Notes: generated by a model not told the origin, from the letters alone. DNA of 45,994 bases from JAVKSM01 sp039583705 (GCA_039583705.1 JAVKSM010000005.1:1-45994); one strand, 5' to 3'; shown: positions 8,630 through 17,018, counted from the first letter of the stretch. Numbers and translations: made by a program.

Positions 8630-9829
8630 TCAGCTGGGCGGGCCGGCCGCCAGTTGCACCACCGCGTCCTGCTGCTGGCCGGAAGGGTCCACCCACACCG
8701 CGTGAACCAGGTCTCCAGGGTGGTGGTCGGACAGGAAGGCGCTGAGTGCCTTGGGAGAGTCGACCGTCGCTCCGTCCAGGGACACGATCACGTCGCCCGC
8801 TGCCAGCCCGGCCCGTTCAGCCGGCGATCCCGGGGTGACCGCCACGACGAGGGTGCCTGAGGTGGCCGGGTGGTCCGGGCCGCCGGACCTGCCCCAACCT
8901 GGCCCCACCGTGCGGGTTGCCTGAACGTCGACACCGAGGACGCCGGCCGGTCCGACGTGGACCGTAGTGGAAGCGGTGTCGGCTTCGACCTGCTTGCTGA
9001 TCGCGATCGCGTCGTTGATCGGGATCGCGAATCCCTCGCCGCTGGAGGAGGGGAACCAGAAGTCCGCGGCGGCCGCGGTATCCAGACCGACGACCTGCCC
9101 GGCGGCGTTGACCAGGGGGCCGCCGGAATCACCGGGCTGCACGTCGGCGGTAACCCGGACGAGCCCGGCGAGCCGCTCGACGTTCCCGGTCGGGTCGTCG
9201 GTGACGTTGACCGTCTGGTTGAGGGCGGATACCGCTCCCGCCGCGGTGCTCGGAGTACCGCCGGCCCCCCCGGCATTGCCGATCGCGGCGATCTGATCCC
9301 CGACCGCGACCGTCGCGGAGTTTCCGATCGCGGCGGTATGCAAGCCTGAAGCGCCCTGCAACTGGAGCACCGCGATGTCATGACTGCGGTCATAGCCGAG
9401 GACGGTCGCGCGGTAGGTCTGGCCGTTGCCGACATCGGTGGCGCTGATGTCGGTGGCGCCGTTTATCACGTGGTTGTTGGTGAGCACCTCGCCGGATGAG
9501 TTGAGTACGATCCCGGTGCCGGCGGCCTCGGCGTCCTGGCTGTCGAGCTCAGTGGTGATGTCCACCAGGCCAGGGTCGACCTTGGTCGCGAGCGCCAAGA
9601 GGTCCAGAGATCGGCTCGACCCGCCGGATGAGGCCGCCGGCGGCGGGTACAGTGCCCGCAGCGGCGAGGCCGCCTCCCAGGCGACGCGGGCCACGCCGAC
9701 CGCCACCGCGGATACCAGGGCCACGACGGCGAGTAGGACGGCCGATAGCAGGAGCAGCGTGCGTCGTTCCGGGGGCGAGCCGGATGCAGGCCGGGGGCAG
9801 CCCGCGCGGTCGATGTCGCTCACCACCAT
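8630..9829 (-). CDS. Membrane-anchored HtrA-type serine protease with PDZ domain
   Basis: 399 residues. One transmembrane helix (about residues 24-47) anchors a trypsin-like S1C domain outside the cell. The catalytic triad is visible: His in LTNNHV (about 120), Asp in SHDIAVLQL (151) and Ser in QPGDSGGP (235). A PDZ domain follows (about 300-390, with GSPAERAGLAAGDVIVSLDG). This is the usual actinobacterial DegP/HtrA-like layout for degrading or sensing misfolded exported proteins. A Pro/Ser/Gly linker joins anchor and protease. The ATG at 9829 directly follows a GGGAAGGGG, so one of the next GTG codons could be the true start. Confidence 0.92.
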   Translation of the reverse strand: MVVSDIDRAGCPRPASGSPPERRTLLLLSAVLLAVVALVSAVAVGVARVAWEAASPLRALYPPPAASSGGSSRSLDLLALATKVDPGLVDITTELDSQDAEAAGTGIVLNSSGEVLTNNHVINGATDISATDVGNGQTYRATVLGYDRSHDIAVLQLQGASGLHTAAIGNSATVAVGDQIAAIGNAGGAGGTPSTAAGAVSALNQTVNVTDDPTGNVERLAGLVRVTADVQPGDSGGPLVNAAGQVVGLDTAAAADFWFPSSSGEGFAIPINDAIAISKQVEADTASTTVHVGPAGVLGVDVQATRTVGPGWGRSGGPDHPATSGTLVVAVTPGSPAERAGLAAGDVIVSLDGATVDSPKALSAFLSDHHPGDLVHAVWVDPSGQQQDAVVQLAAGPPS

Positions 9830-9919
9830 CCCCTTCCCGGAGCCAGACCACGGTCGCTGCCACGAGTATCCCCCGCAACCCGAGCGCTGGGGTCGTTGAC
9901 CATCGGTGGCGCGTCGGTG

Positions 9920-10006
9920 AAGCGTGCCCGTCTCGACGTTGGCTGCGGCACGGGGACGATCACGGTCGACCTGGCCCGGCTGGTGGCCCCCGGTCAGGTG
10001 GGCTAA
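9920..10006 (+). pseudogene. Scrap of a SAM-dependent methyltransferase
   Basis: A 28-codon stretch reads RLDVGCGTGTITVDLARLVAPG before a stop. This is motif I of a UbiE-type class I methyltransferase (LDVGCGxG plus the next helix). Nothing before or after continues the domain, so it is a fragment left by deletion. Confidence 0.6.
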
Positions 10007-10019
10007 CGGGCCGCCCGAG

Positions 10020-12437
10020 CTATTTCAGACCGAAGACGCAGATTTTGTTGGAGAAGGTGGCGACGTAGACCTTACCGTTCACCACGCTGGGCGGGGTGAA
10101 TTTGGCCAGTAGCCCGATGTCGTCGGCGGCGCGCATCGTGCTGTTCCAGAGTTCGTGACGCAGGTTGCCGGCGTCGATCGCCCTGACCATGCCGGGGACC
10201 ACCGCTTGGTTGGCGTTGAGGTTGATGGGATGGCTGGCCCAGATGATGCCGGTGCCGTCCTGGTCGCCGTTGGCGGTCAGGCTCAGCATCCCTCCAGGCA
10301 TGCTGCCGGCCGGCGTAGTGACGTCGCTGATGTCCACCGGCGAGGGGTCGAAAGTCGGGTCGTTGAAGCGGAACGCCCGTAGCCAGTCCGCTTCGCCCCA
10401 GACATAGATCCGGGCGCCGGCGGCGCGCATGCGCCAGAAGACCGGTGAGCCGTGAATGTGATGAAAGCCCCCTGCGCCAGGCGTCGGCTGCGGCGGGGGC
10501 TGGTTGCCCTTGTCGACGCCGGTGGCCTGGAACCACTGGGTGATCTGCGTGTCGCCGGTGGGGTCGGCGCACGTGGAGCAGAAGTGCCCGAGGTGGTTGG
10601 TGTCCAGGACGTAGAGCTTGCCCTCCTTGCCGCCGCCGACGACCGGGCCGCCGGTATCGGGCAGCACCAGGGCGCCGCCGGAGCCGAGATCCATGTCGGT
10701 GTCGTTGAGGATCTGGGTGTTCCAGGGGCTGAACCAGTCAGTGAGTGACAGATCCGGGGCCAGCTTGACGAAGCTGTCGCCGAGGCTGGGCTCACCGGCC
10801 AGCACGGCCAGGTTCAGGTGGGCGCTGGGGTCGGTCCCGGTCCAGCTCAGAAACAGGTGGGTGCCCAGGCCGGCCAGCGCGGGAGCCGCGCGGGCGCGGT
10901 CCTGATAGGTGTCCTTCGAATCCAGCGCGGCAGGTGATTGTCCAGACCGTGAATTCAGGTGCTGGCCGCTGTCACGGCCGGTCCAGGCCAGGCGAAGCTG
11001 GCCCGCCATGCGGGCCAGCGCGGGGTGAAAGTCGCTGGTGTCGACGAACGTCACCTTCTCGGTGAACGTGACGGCGTCGGTTGACTGCAGGATGTTGAGC
11101 TGGTGGCTCGGGTCGACGCCGCGCCACAGGAGGAACAGCGTGTCGCCGTCGAAAGCCAGCCCAGGAGCGCTGTCGCTGGTCTCGTCCAACGTCACCGGGT
11201 TCCCGAACATGACGCCGTCGGTCGATGACACGACGTTGAGCCGGCGGTCCAGACCAGTCCAGGCCAGGACGAGGCGGCCGTTGCCGAACGCCAGCGCCGG
11301 GCCGTAGGCGCTGTGTTGGCCCAGCGTGACCTTGTTGCCGAAATGTTGCAGGTCAGTGGAGGAACTGACGTTGAGGCTGTGCGCACCGTCGGTGCCGGTC
11401 CAGGCCAGGAACAGGCGCCCGTCACCCGATGCGAGCGCTGGACCGTCGATGCTTGTCTCGCCGAGCGCGACCTTGCCGGTGAAGTTGTTGCCGTTGACGG
11501 TCTGAGCAACGTTGACGTGCTGCTGCGCGTCGGTTCCGGTCCAGCCGATCACCAGCAGTTGCCCGTTGTGGTTGACCAGCGCCGGATGGCCGACGGCGGT
11601 CTCGCCCAGCACCACCTTGTTCACGATGTTCGTCTCGGCGAACGTGCCGTTGCCTGTTATGAAGTAGACTCCGCCGGCGGCGTCGGCCGCTGGACCTTGA
11701 CCAGCCATCCAAATCCCGCCACGGCCGCCGAACCGAGTCGTGATAAAAATGTTCGGACGCTGCCGCAGCGTCCCCGCGTCGAATCCGAAGACCCAGCCGT
11801 GGTAAGGGTCGCGGTCGCCGTACGAGGCGAAGGCCACATAGATGGTGTCGTTAGCGAGCAGCAACGCGGACCGCTGGTTCTGCAGATTGCTTATGAACGC
11901 GATCGTCCCGCTGGAGCTCCCGTCGCCGGTGCCGGGTACGATTCCCTGGATGGTCACTGGGCCACCGAGCTTCTCCTCGCCGGTGGCTAGGTCGATCGCG
12001 TGCAGACGGTGGTGATACTGGCTACCTTCGTGGGTCATGGCGACGACGTAGAGAGCTTGGTGCTGAAGCGAGATGACTGGCGTGCTGACTATTCCCACCG
12101 CATCGACGATGTCCTTGTAGCCGCCGGGCCCGATGTTGGGGTCGGGCAGCGAGACGAAGGGGCCTAGCGAGCGCGACCAGCGCGGGCTGCCGCCGGCGTC
12201 GGCGTCGAACGCGTACACCTGATTGCGCATCGTGGCGACGTATAAAGCGTTCCGCTCGCCGACGCCCGGGAAGCTGACTCCTTGGACGCAGAGCGGCTGG
12301 GCATACACGTGTCCCTGCACGGCGAGTTCGAACAGCTTCCCGAAGCTGGCGGGTGTAACGCTGACGGGGCTGAGGACCGTCTCCTGGAGATTGGCCCCGC
12401 TCCGCGCGTTGTCGTAGTGCTGGGTCAGCACTTGCAT
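10020..12437 (-). CDS. PQQ-type beta-propeller with inserted WTGTD repeats
   Basis: 805 residues. The outer parts (about 1-267 and 553-805) form a PQQ/quinoprotein-like propeller: ALYVATMRNQVYAFDAD, VYFITGNGTF, then GDSFVKL, GGGKEGKLYVLDT and VVNGKVYVATFSNKICVFG. Between TGNGTF and GDSFVKL, which adjoin in relatives I know, sit six repeats of about 47 residues. Their W(T/R)GxD motifs begin at residues 299, 346, 393, 438, 485 and 532, each followed by HLNV-like and preceded by PALA. This looks like a second propeller nested in a loop of the first. No signal peptide is seen at the chosen start (ATG 12437 after AAGGGA), which is odd for this family. Function unknown; no catalytic residues recognised. 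Confidence 0.85.
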   Translation of the reverse strand: MQVLTQHYDNARSGANLQETVLSPVSVTPASFGKLFELAVQGHVYAQPLCVQGVSFPGVGERNALYVATMRNQVYAFDADAGGSPRWSRSLGPFVSLPDPNIGPGGYKDIVDAVGIVSTPVISLQHQALYVVAMTHEGSQYHHRLHAIDLATGEEKLGGPVTIQGIVPGTGDGSSSGTIAFISNLQNQRSALLLANDTIYVAFASYGDRDPYHGWVFGFDAGTLRQRPNIFITTRFGGRGGIWMAGQGPAADAAGGVYFITGNGTFAETNIVNKVVLGETAVGHPALVNHNGQLLVIGWTGTDAQQHVNVAQTVNGNNFTGKVALGETSIDGPALASGDGRLFLAWTGTDGAHSLNVSSSTDLQHFGNKVTLGQHSAYGPALAFGNGRLVLAWTGLDRRLNVVSSTDGVMFGNPVTLDETSDSAPGLAFDGDTLFLLWRGVDPSHQLNILQSTDAVTFTEKVTFVDTSDFHPALARMAGQLRLAWTGRDSGQHLNSRSGQSPAALDSKDTYQDRARAAPALAGLGTHLFLSWTGTDPSAHLNLAVLAGEPSLGDSFVKLAPDLSLTDWFSPWNTQILNDTDMDLGSGGALVLPDTGGPVVGGGKEGKLYVLDTNHLGHFCSTCADPTGDTQITQWFQATGVDKGNQPPPQPTPGAGGFHHIHGSPVFWRMRAAGARIYVWGEADWLRAFRFNDPTFDPSPVDISDVTTPAGSMPGGMLSLTANGDQDGTGIIWASHPINLNANQAVVPGMVRAIDAGNLRHELWNSTMRAADDIGLLAKFTPPSVVNGKVYVATFSNKICVFGLK

Positions 12438-12496
12438 AGCATCTTCCCTTGTTTGCCTTGGCAGAGGTCTGGCGCCCCGAGGGACTGTGGATTAGC

Positions 12497-12545
12497 TGGG
12501 GTTAACTTGGGGTTAACCGCACCCACTCAAGGCCAACTCAAGGCC
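12497..12545 (-). promoter_or_regulatory. Two pairs of 11-bp direct repeats (PHO-box-like)
   Basis: On the minus strand GTTAACCCCA occurs twice with an 11-bp period (plus-strand 12497-12506 and 12508-12517). A second pair, GGCCTTGAGT, also repeats at 11 bp (12525-12534 and 12536-12545). Together they lie 60-108 bp upstream of the propeller gene. Direct repeats of one helical turn are the binding pattern of OmpR-type regulators; PhoP boxes in Streptomyces use GTTCACC-like units at 11 bp. The regulator is inferred. Confidence 0.5.
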
Positions 12546-12718
12546 CAGCTCAGCCGCCTCGTCGAGCAAAGAGTCTTCACGGCACGCGTCAGGCACGAGT
12601 GTCGGTGACGCTGATTACCGGTGTCAAGGGATCCGCAGCGGGCTGGCCCGTCCGGTTCGATGCGAGCGACCCGGGTTCGCCGCACTCGCCGACCCCAGTC
12701 AACCGACGGGAGAACGGA

Positions 12719-12960
12719 AACGCAGAGTGGCCAACGCCGCGGCGCCGGCAAGGACCGAGAAAGCCAACGCCAGCACCCGGTCTCCGAGCTGCTGGTCCAG
12801 GACGTGCCCGAGCTGAGCGGGACGCTGACCACGAGCGCGCCACGGTAGGTGGACGAGCGCCAGGCGAGTTGGGGGCCCCGCGCGTCGAAGGCCGCGCTGT
12901 CACCGGACAGCGCGGCGTGCACGGCCGGGCGGCGAGCCGGTCGCGCGCGAACTGCTGTCC
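12719..12960 (-). pseudogene. Unidentified membrane-protein remnant
   Basis: Reading the minus strand in successive frames gives protein-like pieces: QQFARDRLAAR, then AVHAALSGDSAAFDARGPQL and GALVVSVPLSSG, then LGDRVLALAFSVLAGAAALA followed by a stop. The last has the look of a transmembrane helix. No single frame is open across it. I do not recognise the family, and some of this could be chance. Confidence 0.3.
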
Positions 12961-12976
12961 GACGTGGCCGGCCAGT

Positions 12977-13552
12977 CTCCAGCGGTCCGTCGGCTTCCGC
13001 GTGCCGGACGGCAGGCTGAGTTGCGTCGTCGGCGTCGGGTCGCAGGCCTGGGATCGCCTGTTCAGCAGGCCGCGCCCCCGACGAAGTGCATGGATTCACA
13101 TACTTCTACATCTGTGACCTGCTCGGATTCGTTGACGGGACCGAGAATCCCTCGGCCCGGCGGCGAGCGTCGCGGTCCTGATCGGTGAGGAGGACCCGGG
13201 GTTCATCGGCGGAAGCTATGTGATCGTGCAGAAGTATCTGCATGATCTGCGGGCGTGGAACGCCCTGCCGGTCAAAGCCCAGGAGAATGTGATCGGCCGT
13301 ACCAAGCTGTCCAACATCGAGCTGGACGATGCCGTCAAGCCGAACAACTCACACCTTCTCGACGCCCGTGACCGGCACGCTGTTCTTCGCCCCTGCCGCC
13401 GACTTCCTCGACGACCTCCCCGATCCACCCGCGCCGGCACCGCGACCCGGGCGCGCGCAACGTTCGTCATCCACCTCCCGGCCCGACGGTTCGCTGGGGA
13501 TCGGCGACCTGAAGGGGAGCACCACCCGATGAACAGCCGTCGTCGGTCACGC
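12977..13552 (+). pseudogene. Broken DyP-type peroxidase gene
   Basis: Fragments of a dye-decolorizing peroxidase occur in order but in several frames: FRVPDGRLSCVVGVGSQAWD, then HGFTYF and LLGFVDGTENP (the GxxDG haem-pocket motif with its catalytic Asp), then VLIGEEDPGFIGGSYVIVQK, WNALPVKAQENVIGRTKLS, and finally TGTLFFAPAADFLDDLP and DGSLGIGDLKG. There are at least three frameshifts. The first ~100 residues, a stretch before HGF, and the segment with the proximal haem His are missing. Normal proteins are about 300 residues or longer. It is clearly inactive. Confidence 0.85.
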
Positions 13553-13657
13553 CGGCTGCAGCGCTGACCGAGCCGCGGGCGGCGTGCTGGGCGTACCAAG
13601 GACTCCGGAGCGTGGATCGGGCAGCATCCGGACATCCTCTACGCTGGAGTCAGGTAC

Positions 13658-14119
13658 ATGTCAGGTATGGCCAATCGAAAAGGGCGGTTCAGCATGACAC
13701 GATGCACTGCCGGCGTGCTGCGGGGGGCGGTCATCCTCGCTGACGAGGGTATGGGCCGACGTTACGGGCTGCTCGTTGTCACGAACGTGGGTGCCAGCGA
13801 GTGCACTCTGTACGGGTTCAGCGGCTTGCAGCTCGTCGGGCAGGACGGCGGGGGGCTGCCGACCCAGGCCCGGTGGGATCTCGAACCCGCCCCGAGCACC
13901 GTCACGTTGCCGGTCGGCGGCGTCGCGGCGGCGAACATGCGCTGGGGGGTGATACCCGGCACGGGCGACGCCCAGAGCGGTCCATGTCAGCCCAACCCGG
14001 TGGCCCTCAAGCTGATTCCGCCAGATGAGACCGAACAGTTCGAAATCCCCTGGCCGTACGGCCCTGTCTGCGAAGGCGGCCGGATCCACCTGAGCGCCTA
14101 CTACGCGCCACCCGGATAA
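13658..14119 (+). CDS. DUF4232 domain protein
   Basis: 153 residues. Most of it is one DUF4232 domain, a beta-sandwich common in exported actinobacterial proteins: RCTAGVL at the start, LLVVTNVGASECTLYGFSGLQL in the middle, and paired cysteines before the end (GPCQ, GPVCEGG). Relatives I know have a signal peptide or lipobox and a Ser/Thr-rich linker before the domain; here only about 13 residues precede it. The ATG at 13658 has GGAG 8 bases upstream, so translation looks possible, but the protein may be a truncated version that is no longer exported. Function unknown. Confidence 0.72.
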   Translation: MSGMANRKGRFSMTRCTAGVLRGAVILADEGMGRRYGLLVVTNVGASECTLYGFSGLQLVGQDGGGLPTQARWDLEPAPSTVTLPVGGVAAANMRWGVIPGTGDAQSGPCQPNPVALKLIPPDETEQFEIPWPYGPVCEGGRIHLSAYYAPPG

Positions 14120-14127
14120 CGGACGGC

Positions 14128-14622
14128 CTAGACCCGCAGGTACTCGGCGAGCAGTCGCAGCGCTTCAGCTACGGCGTCGGCGCACACCCCGGGCGGATCT
14201 TTTCCCATGAAGCGGCGTGCTACGACCTGAACCCGCACCCCGTCGTCAACCGCGAGATACACGGTGCCCGGCGGCTGGCCGTCCTGCGGCTCAGGGCCGC
14301 CAGAACCGGTGACCGAAACCGCCAGATCCGCCCCCAAGAGCCGCCGTACCGACCGCGCCATCGCCGCAGCCGCCGCCCTGCTGACCACCGGACCAGGCGG
14401 CACGTCAAGCAACTGGTGCTTGACCTCGGTGGAATAAGCCACCACTCCGCCACGGAACCATTCACTCGCCCCGCGGGACTCGGCCAGCGCGCTGGCCACC
14501 ATGCCCCCGGTCAACGACTCAGCCACAGCCACCGTGCAGCCCCGCTTCGGCGCCAGGCCGGCGACCTCGGCAGCTAGCTCGGCGCGGCCGTCACGTTGTT
14601 GCATCCTCTGCGGTTCGGTCAC
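14128..14622 (-). CDS. CinA C-terminal family protein (nicotinamide-nucleotide amidase-like)
   Basis: 164 residues, matching the stand-alone PncC/CinA C-terminal domain, which deamidates nicotinamide mononucleotide in NAD recycling. Family motifs are kept: VAVAESLTGGMVASAL, FRGGVVAYSTEVKHQLLDV and VSVTGSGGPE, with PPGTVYLAV after. The start region is a perfect 26-bp tandem duplication. The GTG at 14622 is preceded by AGAGG with 8-base spacing supplied by the second repeat copy. An in-frame ATG at 14604 is the alternative start. It converges on the DUF4232 gene. Confidence 0.9.
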   Translation of the reverse strand: MTEPQRMQQRDGRAELAAEVAGLAPKRGCTVAVAESLTGGMVASALAESRGASEWFRGGVVAYSTEVKHQLLDVPPGPVVSRAAAAAMARSVRRLLGADLAVSVTGSGGPEPQDGQPPGTVYLAVDDGVRVQVVARRFMGKDPPGVCADAVAEALRLLAEYLRV

Positions 14623-14648
14623 TGTTGCATCCTCTGCGGTTCGGTCAC
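14597..14648. repeat. 26-bp perfect tandem duplication at the cinA start
   Basis: The 26-bp unit beginning TGTTGCATCC is present twice without mismatch (14597-14622 and 14623-14648). It covers the start codon of the CinA-family gene. Because 26 is not a multiple of three, the upstream copy forms a 9-codon reading frame (GTG at 14648 to TGA at 14619) that overlaps the cinA GTG as GTGA. Confidence 0.95.
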
Positions 14649-14772
14649 CGGTTGATCCGTTCGTGGTCAGGAAGTGATGGTCACAGACAGCACCTCAGCA
14701 GCGGTGTTTGGCAGTACACGCTGTGCGCAGTGTGGTCCGGAGGTCCGAGCACCTGATGCGGGCGTCAGGGCG

Positions 14773-15042
14773 TCAGGCAGGGTCGGCCTTCCGGCCGAGC
14801 CCGTGGTCAATCTCATCGGCGGATGTGGAGAACTCCTCGGCAAGGGTGGCGACGAGTTCGCGCTGGCCGGTGGCGCAGACGGGCAGGTCGCCGAGGCGGG
14901 TGAGCAGTCGCTGTGCCCAACCTCGGCGGTCCGCGGCCAGGGCGGCTTCCACGCCCGCGGTGACGGCGGCGGCATCGGAGACGGCGCGAGCCGACCGTGC
15001 GGCGGCGAGGGCCGCTTCCACGACGGCGAAGGGAACGCTCAC
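14773..15042 (-). CDS. Small Ala-rich protein coupled to the HTH/TPR gene
   Basis: 89 residues, not recognised. The sequence is rich in Ala, Arg and Glu and looks helical (VVEAALAAARSARAVSDAAA), with a central WAQRLLTRLGDLPVC and an acidic stretch LAEEFSTSADEIDHGLG. The GTG at 15042 overlaps the stop of the upstream gene as GTGA, and GGAGG lies 7 bases before it, so it is very likely translated and coupled. No membrane segment or catalytic motif. It may act together with the upstream regulator-like protein (inference from coupling). Confidence 0.7.
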   Translation of the reverse strand: MSVPFAVVEAALAAARSARAVSDAAAVTAGVEAALAADRRGWAQRLLTRLGDLPVCATGQRELVATLAEEFSTSADEIDHGLGRKADPA

Positions 15043-17018
15043 TTGGCACCTCCCGAGGTTAGACTCGTCAGTGAGCGACACTCCACAGATGCAGTTGAGA
15101 ACCTGTCCGATACACCGGGCCCCGCGGGCGCACACCCCCCGTCCGCCACTCGTGCCTCGTCTTCGACCACCGCGGCGTACACCTCCCGTGCCTGTGCCGG
15201 GTCATCCACCTCGCCCGTCCAGTAAGCAAGGGCGGCCCCGGCGACCCGGGTCTCCTCATCGTCAAGGCCGAGGATCCGCACCGTGTCCTCAAGTAGTTCG
15301 ATGCACATCTTCCGGGCCTGCGCCATGTCTCCGGCCCTTGCCGTCCACCGGGCGAGGTTCGCTCGGGCGAGCAGGGTGTCGCGGTCGTCGGAGCCGAATA
15401 CCCGTCGTTCGTCGTCGACCAGCGCGGCGAACATCTCTCGTGCCTGGACGGCCTTCCCCGCTTCTCCGGTCCACCGGGCGAGGGTGGCCCGGGCACGCAG
15501 GGTGTGCCGGTGGTCGGGGCCGAACACCCGCACCATGTCCTCGACCAGCGCGGTGGCCAGCTTTCGAGCCTGTGCGACCGCGCCGTCCTCCCCCATCCAC
15601 TCGGCGAGACGCAGTCGGGCCACCAGGGTGTGCCGGTGGTCGGGGCCGAACACCCGCACCATGTCCTCGACCAGCATGGTGTACAGCTCCCGCGCCCGCG
15701 TGACCTCACCGACCTCACCGCTCCAGTTGGCGACCGTGTCGCGCAGGCTCAAGGTGTCGGGGTGGTCCGGTTGGAGCGCTTCGATGAGGGTCCTCACGTG
15801 GGTGTGCAGCCGCTGCCAGGCGGAAGTGCTCTCGGCGGTGGCTGGCGGGTGGGGGCAGGCCGCGGCGAGCAGGATCGCGGCAGCGGTGATCCACGAGCCA
15901 CCGTCGGTGTCGGCCGCCAACTGGTCGGCGGTGACGGCCTGTACGAGCCGGTGCGCCGTCACCTGTCCGTGCGTGCCAGCGGGGGTGAGCAGACCGTATG
16001 CGACCAGCTCAGCCGTGGCCCGGTGACGGTGCAGCTCATCGGCCAGGAGCGGGCGCAGCAGCTTCTCGACCGGCTCGGGAAGCTCGATCTGCTTCATATC
16101 GGTCGTGCTGAACAGCCGGTCGAGGGGAATGGTGTCGGGGGCATACCAACACAGCAGGTTGAGTAGGGCTCGTGCCGAGGGTGACAGCCGGGCAAAGGCC
16201 AGTTGCCACGTGGTGGCCACCGTCGCGGGGTAGTCCGGAACGTTCCCCTCATGGTGCATCTCGGCCCGGCGCTGCCGGTACAGCGCAAGGTAGCCGGCCA
16301 GGTCCAGGGCGTTGTGGCCCACGTAGCAGCCGGCTTGGGCCAGAGCCAACGGCAGGCCCCCCAGCTCGTCGGCCAGCTCCGCGGCGATACGCCGGTCCCG
16401 ATCACCGCTGAGCGAGGTCACCAGTTCCACCGCGTCGGGTTCGGCCAGCGACCGCACGGGTAGCAGTATCCGGGGATCGGGCCAGGTCCCGGCCCGGCTG
16501 GTGATGATCACGTCGCCAGCGCCAGCGGCGGGCAGCAATCCCCGCAGGGCGACAGGGTCGGCGACGTCGTCGAGGACCAGCAGCCACCACCCGACCCGGT
16601 TGGCCAGCACCGCGTGCACCGCCTGCACCGGATCGTGGGTCCAGTCGCTGTCTTGCGGGGCGAGGATGTCCAGCAACGCCCGGCCGATCACCTCGGTGAA
16701 GCCCGTCACCTGGGTGGAAACCACCCGCATGGTGCGCGGCCGCTCCCCCGATCCGACGTCGGTCGGTAGCTCACCACCTCGGCGTGGGCGCGATGGCACC
16801 CCCGCCTGCAGAACGGCATGCTCGTCCCGGCTCAACCCCAGCGCCGCCGCCAACGCCCGCACGGTGTGCGGATAGGGGTGCCGACGCTCACCCCGCTCCA
16901 GTGCGCTGATCGCCTTCGCGCTCAGCCCGGCACGGCCAGCCAACTGCTCCTGCGTCAGACCCGCGCGCTCGCGCAGCCGACGCAACACGGGCCCGAAGGC
17001 CTCCGACGCTTCCCCCAC
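15039..17018 (-). CDS. HTH / NB-ARC-like / TPR protein without P-loop
   Basis: 659 residues from GTG 17018. An XRE helix-turn-helix (about residues 6-65, RERAGLTQEQLAGRAGLSAK and ISALERGERRHPYPHTVRAL) is followed by part of an NB-ARC/STAND domain: Walker B WWLLVLDDVADP, then VIITSR and GGLPLALAQAGCYV. The Walker A P-loop (GxxGxGKT) expected between HTH and Walker B is absent; only ~50-60 residues separate them. The C-terminal third holds 42-residue TPR units (TPR_12 type), two of which share 51 identical bases. Such proteins are signal-dependent regulators; without a P-loop ATP binding is doubtful. Followed by a coupled 89-residue gene and divergent from a DoxX gene. Confidence 0.82.
   Translation of the reverse strand: MGEASEAFGPVLRRLRERAGLTQEQLAGRAGLSAKAISALERGERRHPYPHTVRALAAALGLSRDEHAVLQAGVPSRPRRGGELPTDVGSGERPRTMRVVSTQVTGFTEVIGRALLDILAPQDSDWTHDPVQAVHAVLANRVGWWLLVLDDVADPVALRGLLPAAGAGDVIITSRAGTWPDPRILLPVRSLAEPDAVELVTSLSGDRDRRIAAELADELGGLPLALAQAGCYVGHNALDLAGYLALYRQRRAEMHHEGNVPDYPATVATTWQLAFARLSPSARALLNLLCWYAPDTIPLDRLFSTTDMKQIELPEPVEKLLRPLLADELHRHRATAELVAYGLLTPAGTHGQVTAHRLVQAVTADQLAADTDGGSWITAAAILLAAACPHPPATAESTSAWQRLHTHVRTLIEALQPDHPDTLSLRDTVANWSGEVGEVTRARELYTMLVEDMVRVFGPDHRHTLVARLRLAEWMGEDGAVAQARKLATALVEDMVRVFGPDHRHTLRARATLARWTGEAGKAVQAREMFAALVDDERRVFGSDDRDTLLARANLARWTARAGDMAQARKMCIELLEDTVRILGLDDEETRVAGAALAYWTGEVDDPAQAREVYAAVVEDEARVADGGCAPAGPGVSDRFSTASVECRSLTSLTSGGAK
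15498..15674. repeat. 51-bp identical direct repeats in the TPR region
   Basis: Bases 15498-15548 and 15624-15674 are identical over 51 positions and are 126 bp (42 codons) apart, the length of one TPR unit. This points to recent duplication or gene conversion of a repeat (both encode LVEDMVRVFGPDHRHTL). Confidence 0.9.
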
